From positions 1 through 42,880 of the forward strand of contig CANRFN010000040.1 in the NCBI GenBank assembly GCA_947629915.1: 42,880 nucleotides of DNA. The letters are read 5' to 3'. The position numbers and the translations under genes are program-made. This DNA comes from an uncultured Oscillospiraceae bacterium. Lineage in GTDB: Bacteria; Bacillota; Clostridia; Oscillospirales; Oscillospiraceae. Under the pieces are notes generated by a model, which was given only the letters and a program-made list of their open reading frames with translations, had not been told where the DNA came from and searched no databases. This document shows positions 16,453 to 25,642 of this stretch, one piece after another (position 1 is the stretch's first letter; each line of letters starts with the position of its first letter).

Positions 16453-17492
16453 CCGACCAACAGACCAGCCCGCAAACCAGCCCACAGCCCAGCATGAGCC
16501 ATCGGGTCCTGGTGACCGTGGGCAAGGTGGCCGCCTACCTGGCGTTGTTCCTGGGCTGCCAGACGCTGCTGGTGACCATCTTCACCGCGGTGATCACCGC
16601 CCAGCTCATGACAACCCAGGGGATCCAGACCCAGGAGCAGCTGCTGCAGATGGTGTACCCCCGGGTGCTGGCCAGCTCCACGCTGCTCACCCTGTTCTCC
16701 GGGCTTCTCACCATTCTGATCCTCTTCATCGTGTACAAGGTCCGGGGCAAGACGTTAGGGGAGGCCTTCTGGATTCGAAAGGTGCCCGCCCGCACGCTGC
16801 TGGCCGGCCCCTGCATGGTGCCCGCGCTGTACTTAGCCGTTACCATGTTCCTGATGCTGCTCCCCTCCAGCCTGTTGTCTGAGTACGAGGAGGCGTCTTC
16901 CATGCTGGCGGCGGACGTGGGGATCATCCCATTTCTGTCTGTGGTCCTGATCTCCCCCATCGCGGAGGAGCTCATCTTCCGAGGCCTCATCATGACCCGG
17001 CTCACCTATGTGCTGCAGCCCATGGGGGCCGTGATCTTCTCCGCCGCCATCTTCGGGGCCTGCCACGGGGAGCTGGTGTGGTTCTGCTACGCCTTCCTCC
17101 TGGGCATGGTGTTCGGCCTCATGGACATGAAGGCGGGCTCCATTCTGCCCTCTATCGCCTCCCACATCGCCTTCAACCTGGTGGGGCAGATCTTCAGTAC
17201 CTGCAGTGTACTGCTCCCCGTTGGCACCTATGAGGTGGTGCTGATGGTGGGCCTCGTGGCCCTGGCCATCTTCCTTCCCATGACCAACCGCCAGGCGGTG
17301 TCTGCCGTCTTCACGGGCCCGGTGCGCATCCCGGACATGGCGGCGGCCCCTGCGAGGGCCAAGGCAAAGGCAACCGTGCCCCAGGCGGCGCAGGTGCCCC
17401 AGGCCCCGCAGCCGGCGCCGCTGCAGTGGAATCCCGCGGACACCACCGTGAGCTGGAGCAACACGGAGTTTGTGGCGGACCCGTGGCTCTGA
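16449..17492 (+). CDS. CPBP-family intramembrane metalloprotease
   Basis: A 347-residue polytopic membrane protein with about eight hydrophobic segments. The CPBP/Abi glutamic-type metalloprotease motifs are in order: EELIFRG with Glu173, Glu174 and Arg178, then CHGEL with His206, then ASHIAFNL with His239. Such enzymes cleave within membranes; some mature peptides or confer immunity to bacteriocins. No peptide precursor gene was found beside it. The first 16 residues and the last 60 (Ala/Pro/Gln-rich, ending DPWL) are hydrophilic and probably cytosolic. It overlaps the sirtuin gene by four bases. Confidence 0.9.
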   Translation: MTDQQTSPQTSPQPSMSHRVLVTVGKVAAYLALFLGCQTLLVTIFTAVITAQLMTTQGIQTQEQLLQMVYPRVLASSTLLTLFSGLLTILILFIVYKVRGKTLGEAFWIRKVPARTLLAGPCMVPALYLAVTMFLMLLPSSLLSEYEEASSMLAADVGIIPFLSVVLISPIAEELIFRGLIMTRLTYVLQPMGAVIFSAAIFGACHGELVWFCYAFLLGMVFGLMDMKAGSILPSIASHIAFNLVGQIFSTCSVLLPVGTYEVVLMVGLVALAIFLPMTNRQAVSAVFTGPVRIPDMAAAPARAKAKATVPQAAQVPQAPQPAPLQWNPADTTVSWSNTEFVADPWL

Positions 17493-17568
17493 GCCAAAAG
17501 GCAGCCGAATAGACAGCTGGACCGGGCGATATCTGCCCCCCCCAGACAACCAAATCATCCGCCGTACG

Positions 17569-17604
17569 GAGAGCAGGAGACATACAGCTCCTGCTCTCTT
17601 TCTT
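17569..17604 (+). terminator. Terminator of the sirtuin-CPBP operon
   Basis: AGAGCAGGAG and CTCCTGCTCT form a 10-bp stem around an 8-nt loop, followed by CTTTCTTT. Confidence 0.75.
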
Positions 17605-17629
17605 TGCAGAGACAGGCTGTTCACAAAAA

Positions 17630-17670
17630 TTTTATCGAAAAACGATAAAAACCTCTTGCAAAACGATAAA
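17630..17670. promoter_or_regulatory. Inverted-repeat operator, probable autoregulator site
   Basis: TTTTATCG and CGATAAAA form a perfect 8-bp inverted repeat spaced by five A (17630-17650) just upstream of the -35 box. A third CGATAAA (17664-17670) lies in the promoter spacer. Binding by the YozG-like regulator encoded downstream is the simple inference. Confidence 0.55.
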
Positions 17671-17684
17671 GCCTGTGGTATCTT
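17656..17684 (+). promoter_or_regulatory. Promoter of the DUF2975-regulator operon
   Basis: TTGCAA (17656-17661), an exact 17-nt spacer and TATCTT (17679-17684), immediately followed by the GGAGGTGG ribosome site of the first gene. The leader is therefore very short. Confidence 0.6.
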
Positions 17685-17705
17685 CTCCCACGGAGGTGGT
17701 TCCCG

Positions 17706-18260
17706 ATGGAGAAAAACGGGGCGAGAACCATGGCGTATCTCCTGCGGATTGCCGTGTGGGGGATTCTGGCGGTGAATATCGTAGCCCTGCTCTTTGTGCC
17801 GCTGCTGGCCCCCATGCTGGGCCGGCTGAACAGCAAGGAGGAGGTTCAGGCTGTGCTGGACAATCTCACGAAGTCTGGGCTGCCGGCGGTGTGGCGAGAG
17901 GCGATCACCACCCCGGAGACCCTCTTTCCCACCGTGGGCATGTTCTTCTGCTTTATCCTCACCGCGGCGATCCTGGTGCAGGCCCTGCGGGTAATCCGCA
18001 CCATTCTGGCGGAGCAGCCCTTCTCCCGGGACAACGCCGCCAACATGCTGCGGGCGGGGCTCTGCTGCTTTGGGATCAGCGGCATCGCGCTGCTGCGGCT
18101 GAGCTGGGATCTGGTGGCCACCGGCAGCTGGGCGTCCCTGATCTCGTACAACACCCTCTTTGTGCCGCTGTTTCTCATCGCCGGCCTTCTCATGCTGGTG
18201 ATGTCTGCCCTGTTCCGCCAGGCGGCGGAGCTGAAGGAGGAGAACGACCTCACCATCTGA
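17706..18260 (+). CDS. DUF2975 family membrane protein
   Basis: A 184-residue protein with four predicted membrane segments (residues about 12-34, 76-98, 118-138 and 148-168). It ends in ELKEENDLTI, a hallmark of the DUF2975 family. These proteins are nearly always paired with a small YozG-like Cro/CI regulator, as here. The family function is unknown; the pairing suggests a membrane sensor or target that works with the regulator. The ATG at 17706 follows GGAGGTGG. Confidence 0.88.
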   Translation: MEKNGARTMAYLLRIAVWGILAVNIVALLFVPLLAPMLGRLNSKEEVQAVLDNLTKSGLPAVWREAITTPETLFPTVGMFFCFILTAAILVQALRVIRTILAEQPFSRDNAANMLRAGLCCFGISGIALLRLSWDLVATGSWASLISYNTLFVPLFLIAGLLMLVMSALFRQAAELKEENDLTI

Positions 18261-18346
18261 GCGGCGCTGGAGGGGAGAGAAAGAGGGATCTGGACCCGGG
18301 CAGGGAGTGCGCTTTCCCGAGGCTTGGGCAGGAGAGAGGAGGCAGC

Positions 18347-18592
18347 ATGAAAATCGTTGTGAACCTGGATGTGGTGATGGCCAAGCGGAAGATGTCCCTC
18401 AGCGAGCTCTCCCAGAAGGTGGATATCACCCTGGCCAACCTGTCCATCCTGAAAAACAACAAGGCCAAGGCCGTACGGTTTTCCACCCTGGCGGCGATCT
18501 GCAGGGCGCTGCAATGCCAGCCGGGGGACATCCTGGAGTATGTGGCGGAGCCCGGAGACGAGGAGATGCCAACGGAGGACAAGACGGAGTAG
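18347..18592 (+). CDS. YozG-like Cro/CI (XRE) transcriptional regulator
   Basis: An 81-residue protein that is almost only a helix-turn-helix: MAKRKMSLSELSQKVDITLANLSILKNN, then STLAAICRALQCQPGDILEY. The ILEY ending of the domain is typical of the YozG group. An AGGAGGCAG ribosome site precedes the ATG. It lies 86 bases after the DUF2975 gene and is probably in the same transcript. The CGATAAA repeats at the operon promoter are its likely target. The acidic C-terminal tail (GDEEMPTEDKTE) is extra. Confidence 0.9.
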   Translation: MKIVVNLDVVMAKRKMSLSELSQKVDITLANLSILKNNKAKAVRFSTLAAICRALQCQPGDILEYVAEPGDEEMPTEDKTE

Positions 18593-18629
18593 GGCGAGAG
18601 GGAGAAGGACGGAATGGGAGAAAATTGGC

Positions 18630-18655
18630 GGCCGGTGCCATGGACGGCACCGGCC
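18630..18655 (+). repeat. Intergenic hairpin after the regulator gene
   Basis: GGCCGGTGCC and GGCACCGGCC form a perfect 10-bp stem with a 6-nt loop. No T-run follows, so it is a partial terminator or an mRNA processing element at best. Confidence 0.5.
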
Positions 18656-18681
18656 GATGAAACAGGAAAGGACTGTTTGAA

Positions 18682-19077
18682 ATGCGGAAAGGGGTTAAAC
18701 TGGCTCTGGTTGCGGCGGTATGTGCGCTGATCGCTCTATTGTGGTGGCCCAAGGGCATCCCGGAGCCCTTTGATGTGCTGTATCGGAACCGCAACGGCAT
18801 CGTGGTGGGCTCGGTGTCCGTGGAAGGCTCCCTGGGCGGCGAGGCCTCCCAGTACGCCAGCGGGAAGATGATGCAGGGGGGAGACAAGTTCCCCTTCGCG
18901 GCGGATACGGTGGGCTGGCCCATGGAGGTGGCCATCTACCAGGGGCTGGACATGAAAGGTGTCATCGCCACGGTGACCATCCCATCGGCCCCGGGGGAGG
19001 ACCAGTACTGGCTGGTGGAGCCGGTGCTGCAGGAGGGCCAGTGGACGCTGCAATACCAACTGGCGGAGAGAGGATAG
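18682..19077 (+). CDS. Small membrane-anchored protein, unknown function
   Basis: A 131-residue protein not recognised. Residues 6-22 form one hydrophobic helix after a positive start (MRKGVK), so it is either exported or N-terminally anchored with the rest outside. The remainder is predicted beta-rich with GNRNG-like turns and a VATVTIPSAPGEDQYWLVEP stretch. AGGAAAGGA precedes the ATG. It is followed after 13 bases by another membrane protein, so the two probably form an operon. Confidence 0.65.
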   Translation: MRKGVKLALVAAVCALIALLWWPKGIPEPFDVLYRNRNGIVVGSVSVEGSLGGEASQYASGKMMQGGDKFPFAADTVGWPMEVAIYQGLDMKGVIATVTIPSAPGEDQYWLVEPVLQEGQWTLQYQLAERG

Positions 19078-19090
19078 GGAGGTGCTTGCG

Positions 19091-19981
19091 GTGCAGCCGA
19101 GCTACATCTATTTCGGCGTCCTGGTGGCCCTGGCCGTGGCAGGGGTGCTGTACCTGGCGGCGCAGCTGGTGCTGGCCCTGAAGAAGCTGGAGCCGCAAAA
19201 GAGAAGGGGCCTGTTCCCCCTGGGCATCGCCCTCGCGGCATTGGCCCTGCTGCTCTTCGGCGGGGACGTGCTCCTGGGGGTCGTGGGGTTTGCCTGGCGG
19301 ACCAACGCGCTCTGGGGCCTCGCCATCGCGCTGTGGCTTGCGGGCTGGGGGGCCGGCATCTGCACAGCGGTGGCCACGGGGCGGAGGGTCCGTGCGGCCG
19401 GCGGAAAGAGCGGCATCTGGAGCGGGCTCTGCTGGGTGTCCCTGGTGTGGTCCATGCTGATGGGCACCCTCTGCGGGGCCTTCTGGCTCTATGACCACCC
19501 CGCAGACCGGGTGGGCACCCTGGAGGGCGCCCGCTGGGTGGAGACGGAGTTCTTTGAAGAATACGCCCTCTACCCCTACATGGGGCCGCTGATCCGCAGC
19601 ACCAGCCCGGTGCAGACCAGTGAGCACCCGATTCTCCGGGAGCTCTACGGGGCGGACACGGCGCTGGGATTGGACCTCTCCGCCGGGGAGGTGGTGCTGG
19701 CCTCAGACAACCACGGCGGCCTGCAGGGGGACGGAGACACCTGGGTGGTGCTGCAGTTCCCGGATGAGGGGATCGAGAGCCAGCTGCAGGACTGGGAACC
19801 CCTGCCCCTCACGGGAGATGCCCTGACGGCGGTGGAGCGAAAAGGGGAGAACGGCTGGACGATTCCCACCGCCGGAGAGGGGTGCTGGCACTGGGAGACC
19901 CGAAACGGCCTCAACAACTTCACCCTGGCCGTCTGGGACCGCAGCCGGCATCAGCTGATCTACTGGCGTTTTGATCTGTAA
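19091..19981 (+). CDS. Four-TM membrane protein with extracytoplasmic domain, unknown function
   Basis: About 296 residues, not recognised. Four hydrophobic segments fill the first 135 residues; a soluble, acidic, Trp-rich domain follows (residues about 140-296), with SAGEVVLASDNHGG and a CWHWETRNG segment. I prefer the GTG at 19091, since AGGGAGG ends about six bases before it; an in-frame GTG at 19082 sits on top of that ribosome site. It overlaps no neighbour and ends before a strong terminator. The pairing with the upstream 131-residue protein suggests a shared envelope function. Confidence 0.65.
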   Translation: MQPSYIYFGVLVALAVAGVLYLAAQLVLALKKLEPQKRRGLFPLGIALAALALLLFGGDVLLGVVGFAWRTNALWGLAIALWLAGWGAGICTAVATGRRVRAAGGKSGIWSGLCWVSLVWSMLMGTLCGAFWLYDHPADRVGTLEGARWVETEFFEEYALYPYMGPLIRSTSPVQTSEHPILRELYGADTALGLDLSAGEVVLASDNHGGLQGDGDTWVVLQFPDEGIESQLQDWEPLPLTGDALTAVERKGENGWTIPTAGEGCWHWETRNGLNNFTLAVWDRSRHQLIYWRFDL

Positions 19982-20067
19982 AGACATAGCACATGATCTT
20001 GAAAACCATGAAACATGATTTTCTGGTTAGCAATTGAAAGTATAGAATAATCTCATATGTAATTTTC

Positions 20068-20107
20068 AAAAAGCAAGACGTAAGTTGCACTTTACGTCTT
20101 GCTTTTT
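20068..20107. terminator. Strong intrinsic terminator
   Basis: AAAAAGCAAGACGTAA and its exact complement form a 16-bp stem with an 8-nt loop; the right arm ends in TTTTT. It closes the unit ending at 19981. Its right arm also contains the -35 of the next promoter. Confidence 0.85.
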
Positions 20108-20127
20108 GTGTTTGAGGCGTGTATAAT
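20099..20127 (+). promoter_or_regulatory. Promoter of the DegV gene
   Basis: TTGCTT (20099-20104), an exact 17-nt spacer and a perfect TATAAT (20122-20127). The -35 lies inside the right arm of the preceding terminator. The leader is about 130 nt. Confidence 0.65.
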
Positions 20128-20262
20128 AGGGGGCGCCGGGGGAGAGCGCGGGTGTGCGGCCCCCCCAATGGCCGATTTTCGGCGCGGATACAACGTGCCG
20201 CCTGGGGTTCCAGCGGCGGCACTCACCATAGACCTACAGTTTGAGGAGAGGGACGAAGCCCT

Positions 20263-21141
20263 ATGGCAAAAGTAGCGATCGTAACAGACAGCAACAGCGG
20301 AATCAGTGTGGAGGAGGGCAAGCAGCTGGGCATCACCGTGGTGCCCATGCCGGTCCATATCGACGGCCGCATCTACTATGAGGGACACGACCTGGACCAG
20401 AACTTCTTCTACGAGAAGCAGCTGGCGGGGGCGGAGATCGCCACCAGCCAGCCCGCCCCGGGGGACGTGATGGCCCTGTGGGAGAAGGCCCTGAAGGGAC
20501 ACGACAGCCTGGTCTACATTCCCATGACCGCCGGCCTCAGCAACTCCTACAACACCGGCTGCATCCTGGCCCAGGAGTACGGCGGCCGGGTAGAGGTGGT
20601 GGACAACCGCCGCATCTCGGTTACCCTCCGCCACTCCGTGATGGACGCCCTCACCCTGGCGGACAGGGGCATGAGCGCCGCGGAGATCCGGGAGGTGCTG
20701 GAGCGGCAAGCCTACGACGCCGAGATCTTCATCACCGTGGACAACCTGAAGTACCTCCGCAAGGGCGGCCGGGTGTCCGGCGTGGAGGCCATCGCCGGCA
20801 CCATGCTGAACATCAAGCCGGTGCTCCGGATCCACGGGGAGAAGCTCACCGCCGTGGAGAAGGTCCGGGGCATGAAGGCCGCCCGGCAGGCCATGCTGAA
20901 GCGGCTGCGGGCGTCTGTGGAGGGGCCATTGAAGGAGCTCTGGGACAAGAAGGGGCTGGCGGTGAAGATCGCCTGCAGCAAGGTGTCCAAGGAGCTGCTG
21001 GAGGACTGGCGGGCCGAGGTGCACGCCGCCTTCCCGGAGGCGCCTGAGGTGAACGGGGAGCCCCTCACCCTCTCCATCGCCTGCCACACAGGCCCCGGGG
21101 CGCTGGGCTGCGGCGTGGTGCGCACCTCGCCGCTGGTGTGA
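20263..21141 (+). CDS. DegV family fatty-acid-binding protein
   Basis: A 292-residue soluble protein of the DegV/FakB type, which binds a fatty acid and in Firmicutes can present it to the FakA kinase for phosphorylation. The start AKVAIVTDSNSGI and the segment GAEIATSQPAPGD near 55 (TSQP motif), IPMTAGLSNSYNT near 87 with the conserved serine, and LKYLRKGGRVSG near 164 are classic. The tail HTGPGALG near 274 is the C-terminal glycine loop. GAGGAGAGG precedes the ATG. fakA is not in the window. Confidence 0.93.
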   Translation: MAKVAIVTDSNSGISVEEGKQLGITVVPMPVHIDGRIYYEGHDLDQNFFYEKQLAGAEIATSQPAPGDVMALWEKALKGHDSLVYIPMTAGLSNSYNTGCILAQEYGGRVEVVDNRRISVTLRHSVMDALTLADRGMSAAEIREVLERQAYDAEIFITVDNLKYLRKGGRVSGVEAIAGTMLNIKPVLRIHGEKLTAVEKVRGMKAARQAMLKRLRASVEGPLKELWDKKGLAVKIACSKVSKELLEDWRAEVHAAFPEAPEVNGEPLTLSIACHTGPGALGCGVVRTSPLV

Positions 21142-21170
21142 GGCCGAAAGAACAAGAGAGACAGCAATTG

Positions 21171-21201
21171 CAGCGGGGAGTCCATGCTCCCCGCTGTTTC
21201 C
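21171..21201 (+). terminator. Probable terminator of the DegV gene
   Basis: CAGCGGGGAG and CTCCCCGCTG form a perfect 10-bp stem with a 6-nt loop, followed by TTTCCT. It ends shortly before the ribosome site of the next gene, so read-through may be the way that gene is expressed. Confidence 0.6.
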
Positions 21202-21220
21202 TGTATAGGAGGGGCGCCAC

Positions 21221-23509
21221 ATGGACAGACAGAGACAGCTCACCCCATCAGACCTGGAATCTGGTCTGCGCATCGGGGACCTGGTGCACCTGGAGCCGGG
21301 CACAAAGATCACCGTGCGGAGCAACAGGATGTCCTATGAGGCCAGAGTAGAGCGGGGCAACAGAGTGAATCTCCTGGGACAGCTGGGTCTCGCGGAGGGG
21401 GACACCGTCATCTACAGCTTCGACAAGAAGACCCACAGCCTGCAGCTCAAAATGCCGCTGAGCGTGGACCAGATCTTCCGGGAACGCGGGAAGGGCGGCC
21501 ACACGGAGATCTTCTCCAAACGGCCCCAGTGCTTTGAGACCTTGAAAGAGGTGAGCCGCGCCGGACAGGCCGGCTCCGCGCTGGCGCGGCAGCAGCGGCG
21601 GCTCTTTGAAAAGGTGTTGCCCCCGGCGTTCCAGGCGGACGCGGTGCTGGCCCTCTGGGGGGAGAGAGACACCTACTGGGCGCTGTGCGCGGACGGGGAC
21701 ACCGTGACGCTCTGCCGGCAGGACAGAGGGGAGAGCCGGCAGACGATGGTGGGCATACTGCAGGAGGGGACACCCTGGCTGGAGAAGATTCGGGGCTTTC
21801 ACCACCTGGAGGGCGGCACATACCTTCTGGAGACCAACTGCTGCCTGCGGTTCTTCTCCCGGGAGGCGTTGCTGGAGTGCATCCCCTTTCCGGAGAGGGA
21901 GAACCTGGGGGCGCTCTGTGCCATCGAGCCCAGGGGGTACAGCCGGCGGGACTGGCTCTACGTGTGGGGACGAGACCAGAACACCATGACGGCCTTCTGG
22001 TGGTACGGAGAGCTGTGCCCGGCCGAGGACCTGGCAGAAAATCCCTTTATGGAGGACCTTATGAACGGCGTGCGGCGGGAGAACTGGGAGACCCACCCGG
22101 AGTGCCTGCCATACCTCCGGGACCGGCTCCGCTTTTCCTTCGACACCCAACTGCACGCCTTCCGGATCTGTTTCTGGGCCAGAGAAGACCGCTTCGCGCC
22201 CGGCGAGACAGGCACCGCCATAGACCGGGTCCTGTCCCGCATGACCGCCCACTGGTTCTACCTGTCCCCGGACTGGGAGACGTTGGCGGAGCAGGACAAC
22301 CGGGAGTACTGGTCTCCCAAGGGGCCGGACCCCGCGGCCGGCGGCATGCCGCCCTGGGCCGCGGCGGTGGGAGATGTGCTGTACCGGTGGATGGTGCTCC
22401 AGGCCCTGGAAGCGGGCGATGTGTCCCAGCGGCCGGCCCTGGGGGCGGTGCGGCAGAGGATTGTGGCCTGGTATCCAGACAGTTCTGCCGTGGCCCTGTG
22501 GTTCTGCCCGCCCAAGGGGGAGGAGCGGCGGTATTACGCCGTCCTGGACAGCGATAAGGACGCTCTCTGCATCCGGTATCACCGCAATCTCTACCAGCTG
22601 TCTGCCGGGGAGGGGGCCTCTCTCCAGGTGTTTCGCCGCTACGACAGCTTTCTTTGCACCGAGGAGTTTCTCGCCAGCGGAGACGGCTGCCTGGAGCGGC
22701 TGGCGGAGGTGCTCACCGGGCAGCTGCGGCTCCGCCAGTACCAGAGTGGGGCGCTGTTCCCGGAGACCCTGTGCATCCCGGCATCGGCGCTGGCGCCGCT
22801 GGTGTACGGCGTGTCCCAGTGGGAGCGGGGGCACAGCGCCGCCTTCTACGTCGACCTCTCGCCGTACCAGTACGGCAACGCCCAGTACATCCGGGTGGAC
22901 CTGGATGCGGGCACGGTGGAGCGGGGCAGGCGGGACCGAATTCCCCTGTGGGAGGCGCCGCTTCCCACCCCGGCGGAGGTGGCGGCCTTTGTGCCCTGTC
23001 TCCCGGAGCGGGTGCCCGTCCTCACCGGGGCGCCCGCCTGGGGCGCGGTCCGGTGCTTCTGCCTGTCTGAGGGGGCCAATCGGGACCCCGGGAACCCACG
23101 GATTTTCTGGAAGGCCGTCCCGGATGGCGCGGAGGAGGTCTCCTGGGAGCCAGGCGGGTGGATCTGTCCGGCTCTCAGCCTGTATTGTGCCTGGAAAGGC
23201 GGCTGGACCCGGCACCCGGTGCTCCAGGGCTTTACCGCCTATGTGCTCACGGAGCGGGGCATCTTCTACGCCAAGGGCGGCCAGGTGTTCTATACGGACA
23301 GGGAGGGGCACACCGCCGTACACCCAGGGGCGGAGCAGGTGATTGCCGTGGAGCGGCGGGGGGAGGCCTTGCTGCTGGAGGCGGCTTCGTGCCTATCCCA
23401 ACCGGAGGTGCGGGTTGCGCCTGAGACCGGGGAGAGAAGGGCGTTCTGGACCGTCCAGACCCGGCAGATTGCGGTGCCGCTGGCCGATGGGGACTGGAAG
23501 GAGAGCTGA
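21221..23509 (+). CDS. Large protein of unknown family (762 residues)
   Basis: I do not recognise this protein. It has no signal peptide and no long hydrophobic helix, so it is probably cytosolic. It starts at an ATG behind TAGGAGGGG. The first 85 residues look like a small beta barrel (IGDLVHLEPGTKITV, then LGLAEGDTVIYSFDKKTHSL). The rest is unusually rich in Trp, Tyr and Arg, with repeated short strand-turn patterns such as GTYLLETNCCLRFFS, DWLYVWGRDQNTMTAFWWYG and GIFYAKGGQVFYTDREG, which could be blades of a propeller or stacked beta sheets. No Cys/His metal cluster, Walker motif or nuclease motif stands out. It sits alone between two hairpins. Codon use matches the neighbours, so it looks native. 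Confidence 0.8.
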   Translation: MDRQRQLTPSDLESGLRIGDLVHLEPGTKITVRSNRMSYEARVERGNRVNLLGQLGLAEGDTVIYSFDKKTHSLQLKMPLSVDQIFRERGKGGHTEIFSKRPQCFETLKEVSRAGQAGSALARQQRRLFEKVLPPAFQADAVLALWGERDTYWALCADGDTVTLCRQDRGESRQTMVGILQEGTPWLEKIRGFHHLEGGTYLLETNCCLRFFSREALLECIPFPERENLGALCAIEPRGYSRRDWLYVWGRDQNTMTAFWWYGELCPAEDLAENPFMEDLMNGVRRENWETHPECLPYLRDRLRFSFDTQLHAFRICFWAREDRFAPGETGTAIDRVLSRMTAHWFYLSPDWETLAEQDNREYWSPKGPDPAAGGMPPWAAAVGDVLYRWMVLQALEAGDVSQRPALGAVRQRIVAWYPDSSAVALWFCPPKGEERRYYAVLDSDKDALCIRYHRNLYQLSAGEGASLQVFRRYDSFLCTEEFLASGDGCLERLAEVLTGQLRLRQYQSGALFPETLCIPASALAPLVYGVSQWERGHSAAFYVDLSPYQYGNAQYIRVDLDAGTVERGRRDRIPLWEAPLPTPAEVAAFVPCLPERVPVLTGAPAWGAVRCFCLSEGANRDPGNPRIFWKAVPDGAEEVSWEPGGWICPALSLYCAWKGGWTRHPVLQGFTAYVLTERGIFYAKGGQVFYTDREGHTAVHPGAEQVIAVERRGEALLLEAASCLSQPEVRVAPETGERRAFWTVQTRQIAVPLADGDWKES

Positions 23510-23612
23510 GGGAAATCCCTGGAGAGGCGGCAAGTGTGGGCCCGGCGGATGGACCTGAGACAGGAAATTCCAGCAAATAGACAAGTAATTCTGTCCCTTG
23601 CGGGACAAAAAG

Positions 23613-23653
23613 ACACAGGCGATGCGCCCGGAGGACGGGCACATCGCCTGTGT
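23613..23653. terminator. Bidirectional terminator between convergent genes
   Basis: ACACAGGCGATG and its complement form a 12-bp stem, and GCCCG/CGGGC pairs again inside. Read on the minus strand CTTTTTGTC follows; on the plus strand GATTCTTTT follows. It separates the 762-residue gene from the GNAT gene. Confidence 0.8.
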
Positions 23654-23682
23654 GATTCTTTTGATCTGTGGCAGGAGTTCCC

Positions 23683-24249
23683 TCAGAGGGCTCTCACATA
23701 CCGGAGGTCCACGCAGATGGTGTTGTGGGGGAAGTGGATGTCCGCGTGGGTGCCGTCCCAGGCAAAGCCGTGGCGGCTATAGAAGCGGCGGGCGCCGGCG
23801 TTTTCCCGGTGGACAAAGACGAACACGTTGTGATATCCATCCGCCTTGAGCCGGCGGAGGGCCTCCTCCATGAGAAGGGAGCCGTATCCCTTGCCCTGCT
23901 CCCCGGGGAGGGTGTAGAAGGTGGCCAGCTCCCCCCAGTCCCGGTACCGGGCGTTCAGCTCCGCCCACTCATCGGTGTCCTCTGTGTTGAAGTTGTCCAC
24001 CCGGGCCCGGCAGTAGTTGAGGCAGGCCACGGGGGCATCGCCCCGATAGAGGAGCAGCCCATGGATGCCGTTGCGGGTCTCATAGTTTTGCCGGAAGATC
24101 TCCGTCCAGTGGTCCTCCGTGAGGGCGTCCAGGTAGTCCTGGGGCACCGCGCCCCGGTAGCTGTCCTTCCAGGCCAGGGCGTGGATCCGGGACATATCGT
24201 GAAAGTGGGCATCGGTGCAGGCGTCCTGGAGGTGCAAAACCCCGTCCAC
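23683..24249 (-). CDS. GNAT family N-acetyltransferase
   Basis: A 188-residue GNAT fold enzyme that moves acetyl from acetyl-CoA to an unknown amine. The CoA-binding motif A is LPGEQGKGYGSLLMEEALRR near 118 and the C-terminal motif RENAGARRFYSRHGF near 151. The N-terminal ALAWKDSYRGAVPQDYL pattern is common in GNATs related to phosphinothricin or diamine acetyltransferases. The start is a GTG at 24249, only a few bases after the stop of the preceding gene, with a poor ribosome site; coupling is likely. The link to the dehydratase genes is positional only. Confidence 0.85.
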   Translation of the reverse strand: MDGVLHLQDACTDAHFHDMSRIHALAWKDSYRGAVPQDYLDALTEDHWTEIFRQNYETRNGIHGLLLYRGDAPVACLNYCRARVDNFNTEDTDEWAELNARYRDWGELATFYTLPGEQGKGYGSLLMEEALRRLKADGYHNVFVFVHRENAGARRFYSRHGFAWDGTHADIHFPHNTICVDLRYVRAL

Positions 24250-24253
24250 GGGC

Positions 24254-25612
<1,359 letters not shown>

Positions 25613-25642
25613 GGAACATTACTCCTTTCTCAGGGCGGACTC

